DNA from: Corallincola platygyrae
Lineage (GTDB): Bacteria; Pseudomonadota; Gammaproteobacteria; Enterobacterales; Neiellaceae
Direction: 5' to 3'
NCBI RefSeq assembly: GCF_039544265.1
Contig: NZ_BAABLI010000010.1
Coordinates: 1-64,000 of the forward strand
DNA length: 64,000 nucleotides
Positions within the stretch are counted from its first letter, which is position 1. Each line of letters begins with the position of its first letter. Positions 15,951 through 23,675 of this stretch are shown here, piece by piece. Under the pieces are notes generated by a model that searched no databases, had not been told where the DNA came from, and saw only the letters and a program-made list of their open reading frames with translations. Made by a program: the position numbers and the translations under genes.

Positions 15951-18446
15951 CTATACCTTCTCAATCCGCACGGCACACTTCTTAAAGTCTGTCTGCTTGG
16001 ATATCGGGTCGGTGGCATCTAACGTCACTTTGTTAATCAGCTGAGTGGCATCAAACCAAGGCACATATACCAGTCCCTTCGGTGGCTTGTTTCGTCCGCG
16101 GGTTTCAACCCGTGTTCTAATCTCACCACGCCGGGAGGTCACCTTCACTTCATCTCCTCGGCGCACACCAAGTGCCAACGCATCATCAGGATGAATAAAG
16201 CAAACTGCGCTGGGGAAGGATTTGTGCAGCTCAGGTACCCGTTGTGTCATCGAGCCTGAATGCCAGTGCTCCAGTACCCGGCCTGTTGATAACCAGAATG
16301 GATACTCTTTATCAGGTGCCTCTGCAGCGGGTTCATAAGGCAGTGCGAAGATAATCGCGCGGCCATCAGGTTTGCCATAAAACTCAAAACCCGTACCTGG
16401 TTTCACATAAGGGTCAGAACCCTCTTTGTAGCGCCAGAGCGTTTCTTTTCCATCAACCACTGGCCAACGAAGACCTCGGGTCTGGTGATAGACTTCGTAG
16501 TCGGCCAGGTCATGGGCCTTACCACGACCAAAGGTCGCATACTCTTCAAACAGCCCTTTCTGAACATAGAATCCAAAATGTTTGGATTCCTGATTCTCGT
16601 ATTCCGGGTTGATATCTTTCAGTGGGAATTTGTCGACATTGCCGTTGCGGAACAACACTTCATATAAAGTTTTGCCCTTATATTCTGGGTTCGCATCCAG
16701 AATATCCGCAGGCCACACTTCGTCAGTGGTGAAACGCTTAGCGAACTCCATCAGCTGCCAGGTATCTGAGCGTGCTTCACCGGGAGCATTAGTCAGCTGA
16801 TACCAAGTTTGTGTGCGTCGCTCGGCGTTACCATAAGCGCCCTCTTTCTCGACCCACATCGCCGTGGGGAGAATAAGATCTGCCGCCTCAGCAGTCACTG
16901 TAGGATAAGCATCAGACACAACGATGAAGTTATTCGGGTTGCGATACCCCGGATACGTCTCCTCGTTCATATTGGCTGCTGCCTGCAGGTTATTGTTTAC
17001 CTGGATCCAGTAGGCATTCATCTCGCCATCACGCAACTTACGGTTATGTTGGACCGCATGAAACCCCGGTTTTGGCGGGATCAGGCCCGAAGGCAGTTTC
17101 CAAATCTTCTCAGCTATGGCTCTGTGCTTGGGATTAGCCACCACCATATCTGCTGGCAGACGATGGCAGAAAGTACCGACTTCACGGGCGGTACCACAAG
17201 CGGAAGGTTGCCCGGTCAGTGAGAATGGACTGTTACCCGGTGTGGAAATTTTTCCTGTTAACAGGTGAATGTTGTAGACCAGATTGTTACACCATACGCC
17301 ACGGGTATGCTGGTTAAAACCCATGGTCCAGAATGATGTCACTTTACGGTTAGGATCGGCGTAAAGCTCTGCCAGTTGCTTGAGCTGTGACTCAGGTACG
17401 CCAGACAACTTAGAGACATATTTGGCGTCGTACTTGCTGACAAACTTAGCGTATTCTTCGAAAGTGATCTTCTCTGAGCCACCCGCTTTACCTGCATTTT
17501 TTGCTTTCTTCTGCAACGGATGCTCATCACGCAGGCCATAACCGATATCGTCATTGCCCATATGGAAGTTGGTGTGTTTATCCACAAACTCCCAGTTCAC
17601 CTTATCGTTTTGGATAATGTAGTTGGCGATATAGTTGAGGATCGCCAAGTCCGTTTGCGGCGTAAATATCATCGGGATATCGGCCAGCTCGTAACTGCGG
17701 TGCTCAAAGGTTGATAGCACTGCCACTTTCACATGTGGCGCGCTCAAGCGGCGGTCAGTGACCCGAGTCCACAGGATCGGATGCATCTCGGCCATATTTG
17801 AGCCCCACAGTACAAACGCGTCTGCGGACTCCATATCGTCATAACAGCCCATCGGCTCATCGATACCAAAGGTACGCATGAATCCAGCCACCGCAGATGC
17901 CATGCAATGACGCGCATTCGGCTCGATATTGTTGGAACGAAAACCAGCTTTCATCAGCTTTGATGCGGCGTAGCCTTCCATCACGGTCCATTGACCGGAT
18001 CCAAACATGCCGACACCTTCTGGGCCTTTCTCTTTCAGCGTCTTCTTAAACTGTGCCGCCATTACATCGAACGCTTCATCCCAACTCACAGTGGTGAATT
18101 CACCCTGCTTGTCGTATTTGCCGTTCTTTTTGCGCAGCAACGGCTGTTGCAGGCGATCTTTGCCGTACAGAATTTTTGAGAGGAAGTAGCCTTTGACACA
18201 GTTCAGGCCCTTGTTCACCGGCGAATTGATATCCCCGTGTGTAGCGACTACGCGCTCACCTCGGGTGGCAACATTCACGCTACACCCTGTGCCGCAGAAA
18301 CGGCACGGAGCTTTCGACCACTTAAGCTTGGTCTGGTCTGAGGCCGTGATCAGATTGCTGGCACCCGCAGGCAGGGTGACGCCAGCCACCGCAGCTGCCG
18401 TAGCGGCGGCATTAGCTTTGATAAACGAACGACGTGTCACTTTCAT
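15951..18446 (-). CDS. napA: Periplasmic nitrate reductase catalytic subunit NapA
   Basis: NapA reduces nitrate to nitrite in the periplasm with a Mo-bis-MGD cofactor. The 831-residue precursor begins with a twin-arginine signal (TRRSFIKANAAATAAAVAG). A [4Fe-4S] motif follows (CRFCGTGC, then the fourth Cys in NCVKG). The Cys in NARHCMASA is the likely molybdenum ligand. The C-terminal domain holds the MGD-contact segments. Length matches NapA of gammaproteobacteria. The ATG overlaps the napD stop by 4 bp, which ties folding and Tat export to NapD supply. Confidence 0.98.
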   Translation of the reverse strand: MKVTRRSFIKANAAATAAAVAGVTLPAGASNLITASDQTKLKWSKAPCRFCGTGCSVNVATRGERVVATHGDINSPVNKGLNCVKGYFLSKILYGKDRLQQPLLRKKNGKYDKQGEFTTVSWDEAFDVMAAQFKKTLKEKGPEGVGMFGSGQWTVMEGYAASKLMKAGFRSNNIEPNARHCMASAVAGFMRTFGIDEPMGCYDDMESADAFVLWGSNMAEMHPILWTRVTDRRLSAPHVKVAVLSTFEHRSYELADIPMIFTPQTDLAILNYIANYIIQNDKVNWEFVDKHTNFHMGNDDIGYGLRDEHPLQKKAKNAGKAGGSEKITFEEYAKFVSKYDAKYVSKLSGVPESQLKQLAELYADPNRKVTSFWTMGFNQHTRGVWCNNLVYNIHLLTGKISTPGNSPFSLTGQPSACGTAREVGTFCHRLPADMVVANPKHRAIAEKIWKLPSGLIPPKPGFHAVQHNRKLRDGEMNAYWIQVNNNLQAAANMNEETYPGYRNPNNFIVVSDAYPTVTAEAADLILPTAMWVEKEGAYGNAERRTQTWYQLTNAPGEARSDTWQLMEFAKRFTTDEVWPADILDANPEYKGKTLYEVLFRNGNVDKFPLKDINPEYENQESKHFGFYVQKGLFEEYATFGRGKAHDLADYEVYHQTRGLRWPVVDGKETLWRYKEGSDPYVKPGTGFEFYGKPDGRAIIFALPYEPAAEAPDKEYPFWLSTGRVLEHWHSGSMTQRVPELHKSFPSAVCFIHPDDALALGVRRGDEVKVTSRRGEIRTRVETRGRNKPPKGLVYVPWFDATQLINKVTLDATDPISKQTDFKKCAVRIEKV

Positions 18447-18760
18447 AGCGCTTCTACTCCCACATTTGCCGGCGTAAGAGCTGTTTGCTCTTCACGGGCA
18501 TCATCAATCTGATGAAACACCAGGCTGGTGCTTAGCACGCCCGGCAGGTAATTAATCTCACTGATTGCATCCAGTACTGCGTGTTCGGTCAGGGTTTCGA
18601 GGGTCACCACCATCTTGCCCTGTTCATTACCGCCTTGAATTTCCAATCCAGGCTTCTGATCCAGGTAGTCAGTCACATCAGCCATCACGTCGGGACGCAT
18701 ATGCACTACCAGGCTGGAAATGTGCACGACGTCGGCGTTCTCTAGTTGCTCAGCTGTCAT
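18443..18760 (-). CDS. napD: NapA maturation chaperone NapD
   Basis: NapD binds the NapA twin-arginine signal and holds back export until the cofactor is inserted. The 105-residue protein carries HISSLVVHMRPDVMADV and the LETLTEHAVLDAISEINYLPGVLSTSLVFHQ segment of the family. The ATG at 18760 shares a base with the napF stop (TGATG); a longer frame to 18829 lies inside napF and has no support. The C-terminal tail of about 15 residues (DDAREEQTALTPANVG) is less conserved in type. Confidence 0.92.
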   Translation of the reverse strand: MTAEQLENADVVHISSLVVHMRPDVMADVTDYLDQKPGLEIQGGNEQGKMVVTLETLTEHAVLDAISEINYLPGVLSTSLVFHQIDDAREEQTALTPANVGVEAL

Positions 18761-19251
18761 CACAGCTTCTCCTCTATAACGATCGCCTGGCTCGGACAAG
18801 GCGCTACACACGCACCACAACCGGTACATGCATCAATATCTAATTCAGGGCTGGCGCGCCCTCCAACCTGCAGCTTGAAGCGAATAGCTCGATGCTCACA
18901 AACATCACCGCAACTGCGGCAAAACACCCCCTGCAGTGACAGGCAGCTCTGCTCAATTTTGGCAACGTACTGCCAGGGTGATTTTTCACTTTGTTTATTG
19001 ATCGCATCTGACGGGCAGGCCGTACTACAGTTGTCGCAAAAGGTGCATTCGGCCTGGCTGAAATCAATTTCGGGGAAACCACCACTGCCCACTTTGATGA
19101 CATTGGTAGGACAGGCGTTTACGCAATCACCACAACGGGTGCACGCCTCAGTGAAATCAGCTTCAGCAAGGCTCCACGGCGGCCTCAAGGGCGCAGATTG
19201 TTTTATGTCAGGACGAAACAGGTTTCGTCGCGACAGGTTCACAACAGTCAT
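18760..19251 (-). CDS. napF: Ferredoxin-type protein NapF
   Basis: NapF is a cytoplasmic iron-sulfur protein thought to help mature NapA. Its 163 residues contain three full or near-full 4Fe-4S motifs (CTRCGDCVNACP, CTFCDNCSTACP, CTGCGACVAPCP) and a CRSCGDVCEHRAI segment. It begins with the SRRNLFR motif common in NapF. It lies 3 bp after napE and runs one base into napD. Confidence 0.94.
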   Translation of the reverse strand: MTVVNLSRRNLFRPDIKQSAPLRPPWSLAEADFTEACTRCGDCVNACPTNVIKVGSGGFPEIDFSQAECTFCDNCSTACPSDAINKQSEKSPWQYVAKIEQSCLSLQGVFCRSCGDVCEHRAIRFKLQVGGRASPELDIDACTGCGACVAPCPSQAIVIEEKL

Positions 19252-19254
19252 TAT

Positions 19255-19431
19255 CTAGCTGCCTGGTGGTCCCATAATCAATTGGGAAAACCAGATAGCA
19301 AATCCGTAGACGGTCACGAGAGCGACCGTAATGGCCGGAGCCAAGACGACTGTAAGGAACAGGAACATTCTAAGTTCCCACTTTTTTTCCTGTTCCGGCG
19401 TGATCTCTGATGTAGGTTGGGGATCGGTCAC
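19255..19431 (-). CDS. napE: Small membrane protein NapE
   Basis: NapE is a short inner-membrane protein of unknown role that often opens nap operons. I start it at GTG 19431 because AGAGG lies about 9 bp upstream, giving 58 residues, a usual NapE length. An in-frame TTG at 19461 lacks a ribosome-binding site. One hydrophobic helix is visible (FLFLTVVLAPAITVALVTVY), preceded by the KKWELRMF segment typical of NapE. Confidence 0.88.
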   Translation of the reverse strand: MTDPQPTSEITPEQEKKWELRMFLFLTVVLAPAITVALVTVYGFAIWFSQLIMGPPGS

Positions 19432-19489
19432 ACTGCCTGCCTCTTTGTTATTTGCTAACAAGGTTAATCAGGAATTCCGGATTTGCCGC

Positions 19490-19505
19490 TATCCCCAAAG
19501 GGATA
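19490..19505 (-). promoter_or_regulatory. Candidate NarP/NarL 7-2-7 site upstream of napE
   Basis: TATCCCC-AA-AGGGATA is two heptamers in inverted order with a 2-bp spacer, the layout bound by NarP and NarL (consensus TACYYMT). It lies about 60 bp before the napE GTG and 50 bp on the napE side of the FNR box. A narQ-narP pair lies 3 kb away at 20941-23627. Confidence 0.6.
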
Positions 19506-19540
19506 ATTTTTAGCCAATATTTCAGCCGGTTATCTGTTCT

Positions 19541-19554
19541 TTGATTTCCATCAA
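19541..19554 (-). promoter_or_regulatory. FNR box upstream of napE
   Basis: TTGAT-TTCC-ATCAA is a perfect match to the FNR consensus TTGAT-N4-ATCAA. It lies 110 bp before the napE start codon. A weak -10-like TAAAAA on the minus strand (19511-19506) is at roughly the right distance for class II activation. Oxygen-limited induction of nap by FNR is well established in enteric bacteria. Confidence 0.78.
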
Positions 19555-19609
19555 CATCCGGATTTCGGAGATCAGCCGATTGCACAAAATGTGAACCAAT
19601 ACGACCAAG

Positions 19610-19623
19610 CTGATCCCGATCAA
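19610..19623 (-). promoter_or_regulatory. Second FNR-like site upstream of napE
   Basis: CTGAT-CCCG-ATCAA matches the FNR consensus except for one base. It lies 69 bp upstream of the perfect box in the 272-bp moaA-napE gap. Between them, these sites and the 7-2-7 palindrome account for the recognisable content of the gap. Confidence 0.4.
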
Positions 19624-19703
19624 GTCTAGACCATGAGGAGAAGAGTGGCGGAGAGTTAAGGTGTCATAAATTTATTGGTGGCAAAGAGTTAGGTAAATAG
19701 ACC

Positions 19704-20684
19704 CTAGCCACCAATAGATGCAAGGTGCGGGGTGACACCGCTGTCCCCGTCATGAAGGAAGTGTGTTTCACGTTTCGTTTGTAGCGCGGATTGCAGGCGA
19801 GCCACTAATTCAGCCTGATGCTCGTCGGCGCCAAGCAGATCACGCAGTTCAACCCCCGCTTCACCAAACAGGCAAAGGTGTAATTTGCCCAACGCCGATA
19901 CTCGAAGACGATTACAGCCAGCGCAGAAGTCTTTGCTATAGGGCATGATCAGACCGATGCCACCTTCATAGTCTGGGTGCCAGAATCGCTCTGCTGGGCC
20001 CGCGTCCTTTTCACGGATCGCTTGCTGCCAGCCCTGTTGCAGTAACTGCTGCTTGATCACTTCACCGCGCTGGTGGTGTTGTTGAAAATAACTGTCCATC
20101 TCACCGGTTTGCATCAGCTCGATAAAACGCATTTCTACCGGACGTTGCTTCACCCAGTCCAAAAAGCCAACCAGCTCTTTATCGTTGAGCCCTTTCAACA
20201 GCACACTGTTCACTTTGATAGATTCAAAGCCCGCATCCAGTGCCGCATCAATTCCCGCCATCACCTGATGGAAAAGGTTCTCACCCGTTATCTGATGAAA
20301 CATGCGAGGGTCAAGGCTATCAACACTTACATTCAAGTGTGTAAGCCCCGCATCACGCCACTGTTTTGCGTGTTTGGCGAGACGATAACCATTGGTGGTT
20401 AATGCGACTTTTTTTATGCCAGGGGTCTCAGCGACACTGCTGAGCAGCTCGCAGAAATCTTTGCGAAGTGTCGGTTCGCCACCTGTCAGCCGCACTTTTT
20501 GGGTACCAAGCGCGGCAAATGCACGTGTTACCCGAGCCACTTCTGGCTGAGTCAGGAACTGCTGGCGACCATTAGGACGGTATCCATCAGGCAGGCAATA
20601 CTGACAACGGAAGTTACACACATCCGTGACAGATAATCGAAGATAGTAAAACTTACGGCCAAAGCCGTCTTGCAACTGTTTCAT
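19704..20684 (-). CDS. moaA: GTP 3',8-cyclase MoaA
   Basis: MoaA is the radical-SAM enzyme that starts molybdenum cofactor synthesis from GTP. From ATG 20684 it has 326 residues and begins MKQLQDGFGRKFYYLRLSVT, closely like enteric MoaA. The N-terminal cluster motif is C23NFRC27QYC30. The C-terminal cluster is CAGCNRLRV..HLCLF. The protein lacks the usual C-terminal Gly-Gly at the very end only if the last residues are read strictly; it does end IGG. An upstream in-frame ATG at 20762 falls in the structured leader and is rejected. The stop is followed after 270 bp by napE. Confidence 0.96.
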   Translation of the reverse strand: MKQLQDGFGRKFYYLRLSVTDVCNFRCQYCLPDGYRPNGRQQFLTQPEVARVTRAFAALGTQKVRLTGGEPTLRKDFCELLSSVAETPGIKKVALTTNGYRLAKHAKQWRDAGLTHLNVSVDSLDPRMFHQITGENLFHQVMAGIDAALDAGFESIKVNSVLLKGLNDKELVGFLDWVKQRPVEMRFIELMQTGEMDSYFQQHHQRGEVIKQQLLQQGWQQAIREKDAGPAERFWHPDYEGGIGLIMPYSKDFCAGCNRLRVSALGKLHLCLFGEAGVELRDLLGADEHQAELVARLQSALQTKRETHFLHDGDSGVTPHLASIGG

Positions 20685-20686
20685 GG

Positions 20687-20790
20687 CCACCTTTCCAAGT
20701 ACGGGAGGCTGTTCCATTTCTGAAGCAACCCTGGTGAAGCATAGCCTTATGGCCCACTTCACGGCTCAACCACCCTATCTGCATCATTCA
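20687..20790 (-). promoter_or_regulatory. Probable Moco riboswitch in the moaA leader
   Basis: The leader just before moaA is highly structured on the minus strand. It contains GTGAAG..CTTCAC enclosing a GCC-ATAA-GGC hairpin, then GCCTCCCGTACTTGGAAAGG, in which TACTT/AGGTG can close on a GGAA (GNRA) loop. The moaA ribosome-binding site (AAGGTGG) lies in this last hairpin. Moco RNA motifs sit at this place before moaA in many gammaproteobacteria and use a GNRA tetraloop. The match is by eye; a covariance-model search with the Rfam Moco model would decide. Confidence 0.55.
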
Positions 20791-20918
20791 TGTTAGAACC
20801 AGCAAACGTAGGTATGAGGAGCTCGGTGTCTACAACTAATAAGTCCAGTCTAACCCATTTATACAGATTAGTAACAATCACTCCTTAGTGGTAATTTGGC
20901 AGGTATTGCTTCGACTTA

Positions 20919-20932
20919 TTGATTTATATCAG
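20919..20932. promoter_or_regulatory. FNR-like site between moaA and narQ
   Basis: TTGAT-TTAT-ATCAG matches the FNR consensus at nine of ten fixed bases. It lies 8 bp before the narQ ATG, so it cannot easily activate narQ. At about 240 bp upstream of moaA it could activate a moaA transcript that includes the leader element at 20687-20790. Confidence 0.38.
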
Positions 20933-20940
20933 GTAATCGG

Positions 20941-22689
20941 ATGACCTCCATAGATGCCAGCCAGCAGTTGCCGGAAACCCCAAGACACTCATTAACTAGA
21001 GTGATATCACGCACCATGACGCTGATGGTTGTCATGGCAGCGCTCGCCATCTCCGTTTCTATTCTGACGCTGTTACAAAGTCACTCGGATGCCAGGGCGA
21101 TCAACGTGTCTGGCTCGCTGCGAATGCAAAACTATCGCATGGCCTATGCCATTGAGACCGAAGCGCCAGAAGCCGAGATTCGAGAAAAAATCGCTGCGTT
21201 TGAAAGCTCATTATTCGAACCCGCGCTGGGCAAACTATTAGACCGAAATACCCCTCCAAAACTGAAACGCAAATACCAGGCAATTGTCGATGAGTGGGCT
21301 CAGCTTAAAACTCATCTGCAGACCCCTGAAGAGCGTCATGCTTACCTAAGTCAGGTAAAAAGTTTTGTGGACCGCATCGATAAGCTGGTGTTTCTGCTGC
21401 AAAGCCATTTGGAAGACAAGGTTGCCATGTTGGTGCTGTTTGAGGCCATCTGTCTTTTGGTATTGCTAGCCACCGCAGGCTTTGCGATTCGGTTTGTCAG
21501 CCATCAGGTAGTACACCCTCTTAAACTCCTGATGACGGCGGCCCAGAAAGTGAAGCAAGGGGACTTTTCCTCTGTGGTGCCTACCATGAAGAAAGACGAG
21601 CTCGGCATGTTGTCTGAGGCATTCAATGATATGTCTGCAGACTTGGCCAAACTCTATGACGACTTGAATCAGAAGGTGTCAGAAAAAACTGAAGAGCTGC
21701 ACCTGGCCAATAACACGCTCTCAGTACTGTTCCAATGCTCAGAAGCTGTGCATGTCAGCCATATTGACGATGCCCAGATCACCGAACTGATGCAGCGCAT
21801 TGTTGACCACACACCTATCGCAGCCATGCAAGCGAAACTGGATCCCAAACTCAGCAATGCACTCAAGCCAGACTTTATGGTTGGAGACGAAGGAGGTACG
21901 GCTTACCACACCTGCTTTGCCCTTACGATCAATGACGTGGCTTTAGGACATCTAGAGTTGCACTCTGAGCATGAACTGAATGACAACACGCTCAGACTGA
22001 TGTCGACCTTTAGCCGCCTGATATCAAAAGTCCTGCATGTTGAGCTGCTACTACAGCAAGAGCAACAGCTTATTCTTCTGGAAGAGCGTTCTATTATTGC
22101 CCGAGAGCTGCATGACTCATTGGCGCAATCACTCTCTTATCTGAAAATTCAGTTGGCTTTGCTGAGACGGGCCAGTCAAAACGCGGACGCTCCGAACAGT
22201 GACATCCTGGTAGACCTGGATACCGGACTCAACTCCGCTTACCGCCAGTTGAGGGAGCTACTCAGCACCTTCCGTCTGTCGGTGAAAGATGACAATCTCA
22301 ATACCGCTATTGAAAAAGTGCTGGCACAGCTTCAGCCCCAAACCAAAGCTAAGTTAACGCTTAACTACCAGATAACCGATCGCCCATTGCCGCCGCATCA
22401 ATACATTCACGTGCTGCAGATCGTCCGTGAAGCCGCACTGAACGCAATTAAACACGCCGACGCTGGCGAGATAAAAGTGAACTGTTGTTATGACAGCCGG
22501 GGAGATGTGGATATTACTGTCGAGGATGATGGCAAAGGGATCGGCGACGTGCCGCAAAAGCTTCACCACTACGGTGTAGCAATCATGAAAGAGCGCGCCG
22601 AGTCGCTAAGCGGCGAGTTGGAAATTGCAAATCAGCCTGACGGTGGTACCTTAGTGACGCTGCGTTTTCCAATAGCTAGGGCCTGTTGA
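20941..22689 (+). CDS. narQ: Nitrate/nitrite sensor histidine kinase, NarQ/NarX type
   Basis: The 582-residue membrane kinase senses nitrate in the periplasm and phosphorylates NarP. It has two membrane helices (about 25-43 and 160-180). Between them is the nitrate-binding P-box (NVSGSLRMQNYRMA, about 54-68). A HAMP domain (about 180-245), the HisKA_3 box RELHDSLAQSL with His391, and the ATPase box VEDDGKGIG follow. A MITE supplies the final codons: the frame reads FPIARAC and stops inside the element. Deleting the element at its TA borders would give FPIASHSAA and a TAA at 22973. The changed residues are beyond the last ATPase strand, so function is probably kept. I prefer narQ over narX because of the nap context; the two are hard to separate by sequence. 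Confidence 0.88.
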   Translation: MTSIDASQQLPETPRHSLTRVISRTMTLMVVMAALAISVSILTLLQSHSDARAINVSGSLRMQNYRMAYAIETEAPEAEIREKIAAFESSLFEPALGKLLDRNTPPKLKRKYQAIVDEWAQLKTHLQTPEERHAYLSQVKSFVDRIDKLVFLLQSHLEDKVAMLVLFEAICLLVLLATAGFAIRFVSHQVVHPLKLLMTAAQKVKQGDFSSVVPTMKKDELGMLSEAFNDMSADLAKLYDDLNQKVSEKTEELHLANNTLSVLFQCSEAVHVSHIDDAQITELMQRIVDHTPIAAMQAKLDPKLSNALKPDFMVGDEGGTAYHTCFALTINDVALGHLELHSEHELNDNTLRLMSTFSRLISKVLHVELLLQQEQQLILLEERSIIARELHDSLAQSLSYLKIQLALLRRASQNADAPNSDILVDLDTGLNSAYRQLRELLSTFRLSVKDDNLNTAIEKVLAQLQPQTKAKLTLNYQITDRPLPPHQYIHVLQIVREAALNAIKHADAGEIKVNCCYDSRGDVDITVEDDGKGIGDVPQKLHHYGVAIMKERAESLSGELEIANQPDGGTLVTLRFPIARAC

Positions 22690-22958
22690 CCTTTGCTGTT
22701 TGTTTTTGTAGCAATATGTTGGTGATTTAGGCGAGGCAGAGGCTGTGAAGTTGAGTGGCCCTCAATAAATAGCCGATAACGAAGCATAAATCGCCAACAA
22801 ATGCTGCCCCTTCTTTTGAAGGAAATGGGGTTCATTGAAACACGTTCTGAGCTGCGTCATTCGCTACTTACTTAGATCGCTAAGTTACGTAGCTCACTTC
22901 TTGCTCAAAACGTGTTTCATTCGAACAAAATCCATACACTAAAGGTCAACAGACCCTA
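22677..22958. mobile_element. Foldback MITE type A, copy 2, between narQ and narP
   Basis: This 282-bp copy has the same ends, internal foldbacks and length as the copy at 7560-7841, with 14 base differences counted by eye. TA borders both sides. It overlaps the last four sense codons and stop of narQ. It fills the 302-bp narQ-narP gap except for about 33 bp before narP. Removing it would leave 16 bp between narQ and narP. Confidence 0.9.
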
Positions 22959-22991
22959 GTCATAGCGCAGCCTAATTTCCAGGGAGAGCAA

Positions 22992-23627
22992 ATGAGCAGT
23001 CAAGTACACAGGGTTTTAGTTGTTGATGATCATCCATTGATGCGCAAGGGAGTGATTCAGCTTTTGGCATTGGATCCATCGTTTCAGCTGGTTGGCGAAG
23101 CCAGCAATGGTGAAGAAGCCGTTGCGCTGGCGCTGCATCGTCGTCCAGATTTGATCCTGTTAGACCTCAACATGAAAGGTATGGATGGCCTGGAAACGCT
23201 GAAAGAGCTGCGTGCCGAAGGTGTCGATTGTCACGTCATCGCCCTGACCGTATCCGATGCATACGAAGACGTGATTGCGATGCTGAACCAGGGCGCGAAT
23301 GGTTATCTGCTAAAAGATATGGAGCCGGAAAATATGCTCAGTTCGCTGCGTCTGGCGGCCAACGGTGAGCAGGTGCTAAGTAAAGAGATTGCTGGTTACC
23401 TCTTGCAACGTCCTCAAGCCGAACAAACGCCAAAAGACGAAAAGCTCAGCGCTATTACTCGTCGTGAAACAGAGATCTTGGCGCTCATCGCCAAAGGGCA
23501 CAGTAATCGCGAGATTGGTGAAACACTGCATATCTCTGAAGGTACTGTGAAAGTGCATGTGAAAAGCTTGCTGAAGAAGCTAGGCATGAAGAGCCGCGTT
23601 GAAGCAGCGGTCTGGTACCTAAGTTAA
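22992..23627 (+). CDS. narP: Nitrate/nitrite response regulator, NarP/NarL type
   Basis: The 211-residue regulator has a receiver domain (VVDDHPLMRKG, phosphoacceptor Asp58 in LLDLNMKGM, TVSD, and Lys in GYLLKDMEPE) and a LuxR-type helix-turn-helix (about 145-205, RRETEILALIAKGHSNREIGETL). It closely resembles enteric NarP and NarL in the receiver. GGGAGAG lies 5 bp before the ATG. It is separated from its kinase gene by a MITE and may now rely on read-through or a new promoter. Likely targets in the window are nap (19490-19505) and perhaps nrtA (56732-56747). Confidence 0.9.
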   Translation: MSSQVHRVLVVDDHPLMRKGVIQLLALDPSFQLVGEASNGEEAVALALHRRPDLILLDLNMKGMDGLETLKELRAEGVDCHVIALTVSDAYEDVIAMLNQGANGYLLKDMEPENMLSSLRLAANGEQVLSKEIAGYLLQRPQAEQTPKDEKLSAITRRETEILALIAKGHSNREIGETLHISEGTVKVHVKSLLKKLGMKSRVEAAVWYLS

Positions 23628-23635
23628 GGTCTTTC

Positions 23636-23670
23636 GGGGCTGCAATAATCCAATTTGATTCAGCAGCCCC
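23636..23670. terminator. Hairpin between converging narP and hybrid kinase genes
   Basis: GGGGCTGC and GCAGCCCC pair across a 19-base loop directly after narP. No T-run follows on either strand, so termination is uncertain. Confidence 0.35.
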
Positions 23671-23675
23671 AGCCA

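Noticed and set aside
19674..19715. ATTGGTGGC..GCCACCAAT inverted repeat spanning the moaA stop as a terminator
   Set aside because: The loop is about 24 bases, one arm is inside the moaA coding end, and no T-run follows on the minus strand.
20685..20762. N-terminal extension of moaA to an ATG at 20762
   Set aside because: Family proteins begin where the ATG at 20684 lies, and the extension falls in a structured leader.
20879..20893. CACTCCT-T-AGTGGTA as a NarP site between moaA and narQ
   Set aside because: The spacer is 1 bp rather than 2, and each half has a mismatch.
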